A stretch of 6,074 nt of DNA, from NCBI GenBank assembly GCA_036846645.1, contig DAIUBN010000170.1, positions 1-6,074 of the forward strand, given 5' to 3'. Source of the DNA: JAAYUD01 sp036846645. Its GTDB lineage: Bacteria; Bacteroidota; Bacteroidia; Bacteroidales; Bacteroidaceae. The position numbers and the translations under genes were made by a program. Of this stretch, positions 4,971-6,074 are shown piece after piece; the first letter of the stretch is position 1, and every line of letters starts with the position of its first letter. The notes below the pieces were generated by a model, which was not told where the DNA came from, did not search any database, and saw nothing but the letters and a program-made list of their open reading frames with translations.

Positions 4971-6074
4971 ATGAAAAGATTTGTATTACATAATGGTAGT
5001 GGCGGTTTTTGTTGCAAAAGCTGTGCTCGACAAGATAAACAGTTGAACACTTATGACTGGCTGGCAGATGTGCCGGGCAATGCCGATGAGTGCGATCTGA
5101 TTGAAGTTCAATTTAAGAACACTCGGAAGGAGTATTATCACAACAGTAACAAGATACCTTTGGCAAAAGGTGATGTGGTTGCTGTAGAAGCTACTCCCGG
5201 TCATGATATCGGAACAGTGACATTGACAGGTAGATTGGTGCCACTCCAAATGAGAAAATGCAACTATAAGACTCCTGTTACAGAGTTGAAACGGGTTTAT
5301 CGTAAGGTGAAACCTGTTGATATGGACAAATATAATGAGGCAAAAGGGCGTGAACATTCTACAATGATTCGTTCTCGTCAGATTGCACTCAGCTTGGGAC
5401 TGAAAATGAAGATTGGCGATGTGGAGTATCAGGGCGATGGCAACAAAGCGATATTCTACTATATTGCTGATGAACGTGTCGATTTCCGTCAACTCATCAA
5501 AGTATTGGCCGAAGTGTTCAGAGTTCGTATTGAGATGAAACAGATTGGTGCCCGTCAGGAAGCTGGCCGTATTGGTGGTATCGGTCCGTGCGGCCGTCCG
5601 CTCTGTTGTGCCAGTTGGATGACAAGCTTTATTTCTGTGTCGACCAATGCCGCGAGAATACAAGATATCTCTCTCAATCCACAGAAACTGGCAGGGCAAT
5701 GTGCCAAACTCAAATGCTGTCTCAACTATGAGGTCGATTGCTATGTTGAGGCTCAGCGCCGACTCCCGTCTCGCGAAATAGAACTGGTAACAAAAGACAA
5801 TACTTATTATTTCTTCAAGGCAGATATTTTATCGAATACCATATCTTATTCTACAGATAAAGCGATGCCTGTTAATATTGTGAATATCAGTGGTCGTCGT
5901 GCGTTCGAAGTTTACGAGTTGAACAAACGAGGTGTGAAACCCGATAATTTGTTAGAGTCGGAACACGTAGAACGCAATGTACGTCCTGCCGATTTGGTTG
6001 AACAGGAGAGTTTGACTCGTTTCGATAATAGGAAGAACGATAATCGCAAGAAGAAAAATAATAAGCAGCGTCCT
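4971..6074 (+). CDS. ricT: PSP1-domain protein, RicT/YaaT homologue (C-terminus beyond window edge)
   Basis: The frame runs from the ATG at 4971 through 368 codons to the last base without a stop. The PSP1 core is clear: GDVEYQGDGNKAIFYYIADE (149-168), DFRQLIKVLAEVFRVRIEMK (171-190), QIGARQEAGRIGGIGPCGRP (191-210), LCCASW, then SLNPQKLAGQCAKLKCCLNY (234-253). The cysteines Cys207, 212, 213, 244, 249 and 250 match the conserved set of the family. An extra N-terminal cluster is present at Cys14, 15 and 18. After about residue 345 the tail becomes rich in Lys, Arg and Asn and is probably disordered. In Bacillus, RicT works with RicA and RicF in an iron-sulfur complex that affects RNA processing and sporulation phosphorelay. 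Whether this Bacteroidales protein does the same is unknown. It follows holB by 14 bases, and the order holB-yaaT also occurs in B. subtilis. There is only a weak purine stretch (GAAGATAAG) before the ATG. Confidence 0.93.
   Translation, partial: MKRFVLHNGSGGFCCKSCARQDKQLNTYDWLADVPGNADECDLIEVQFKNTRKEYYHNSNKIPLAKGDVVAVEATPGHDIGTVTLTGRLVPLQMRKCNYKTPVTELKRVYRKVKPVDMDKYNEAKGREHSTMIRSRQIALSLGLKMKIGDVEYQGDGNKAIFYYIADERVDFRQLIKVLAEVFRVRIEMKQIGARQEAGRIGGIGPCGRPLCCASWMTSFISVSTNAARIQDISLNPQKLAGQCAKLKCCLNYEVDCYVEAQRRLPSREIELVTKDNTYYFFKADILSNTISYSTDKAMPVNIVNISGRRAFEVYELNKRGVKPDNLLESEHVERNVRPADLVEQESLTRFDNRKNDNRKKKNNKQRP

Noticed and set aside
4986..5699. A 237-codon open frame on the minus strand
   Set aside because: It lies wholly antisense to the conserved PSP1 gene, has no homology I recognise, and has no promoter or ribosome site; it reflects the codon use of ricT.
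1..6074. Defence system, mobile element or CRISPR array
   Set aside because: No transposase, integrase, repeat-spacer pattern, terminal repeats or defence domain is seen; gene content is chromosomal core plus one transporter operon.

Overview
This window looks like a piece of a Bacteroidales chromosome (Bacteroides or a near relative). Three things point there: the AT-rich intergenic DNA carries TAnnTTTG-type -7 promoter boxes, several genes start without a Shine-Dalgarno sequence, and the proteins read like their Bacteroides homologues. The genus is inferred from the sequence alone.

Layout. Positions 1-2530 are a four-gene operon on the minus strand. In transcription order it encodes an ABC ATPase (2530-1649), a six-span ABC permease (1652-849), a short YtrA-type GntR repressor (831-448), and a small protein with an N-terminal membrane anchor (445 to beyond position 1, incomplete). 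The genes are packed tightly: a 4-base ATGA overlap, a 17-base gap and a 2-base gap. The first gene has a TATATTTG -7 box. An imperfect palindrome (GTGTA...TGCAC) covers the predicted transcription start and is a good candidate operator for the operon's own repressor.

Positions 2531-2788 are a divergent intergenic region of about 260 bases holding the promoters of both directions. No RNA gene or riboswitch is evident there.

Positions 2789-6074 carry three plus-strand housekeeping genes: metF (methylenetetrahydrofolate reductase), holB (DNA polymerase III delta-prime clamp-loader subunit) and ricT/yaaT (PSP1-domain protein). The last is still open at the window edge after 368 codons. holB and ricT are 14 bases apart and probably co-transcribed; the same pair is adjacent in Bacillus subtilis. 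metF is separated from holB by 107 bases without a convincing terminator. Its -7 box lies only 7 bases before the start codon, so its mRNA may be leaderless or nearly so.

No mobile element, CRISPR array, tRNA or rRNA was seen. Most of the window is ordinary core genome. The least explained parts are the self-regulated ABC/GntR operon and its trailing small envelope protein.
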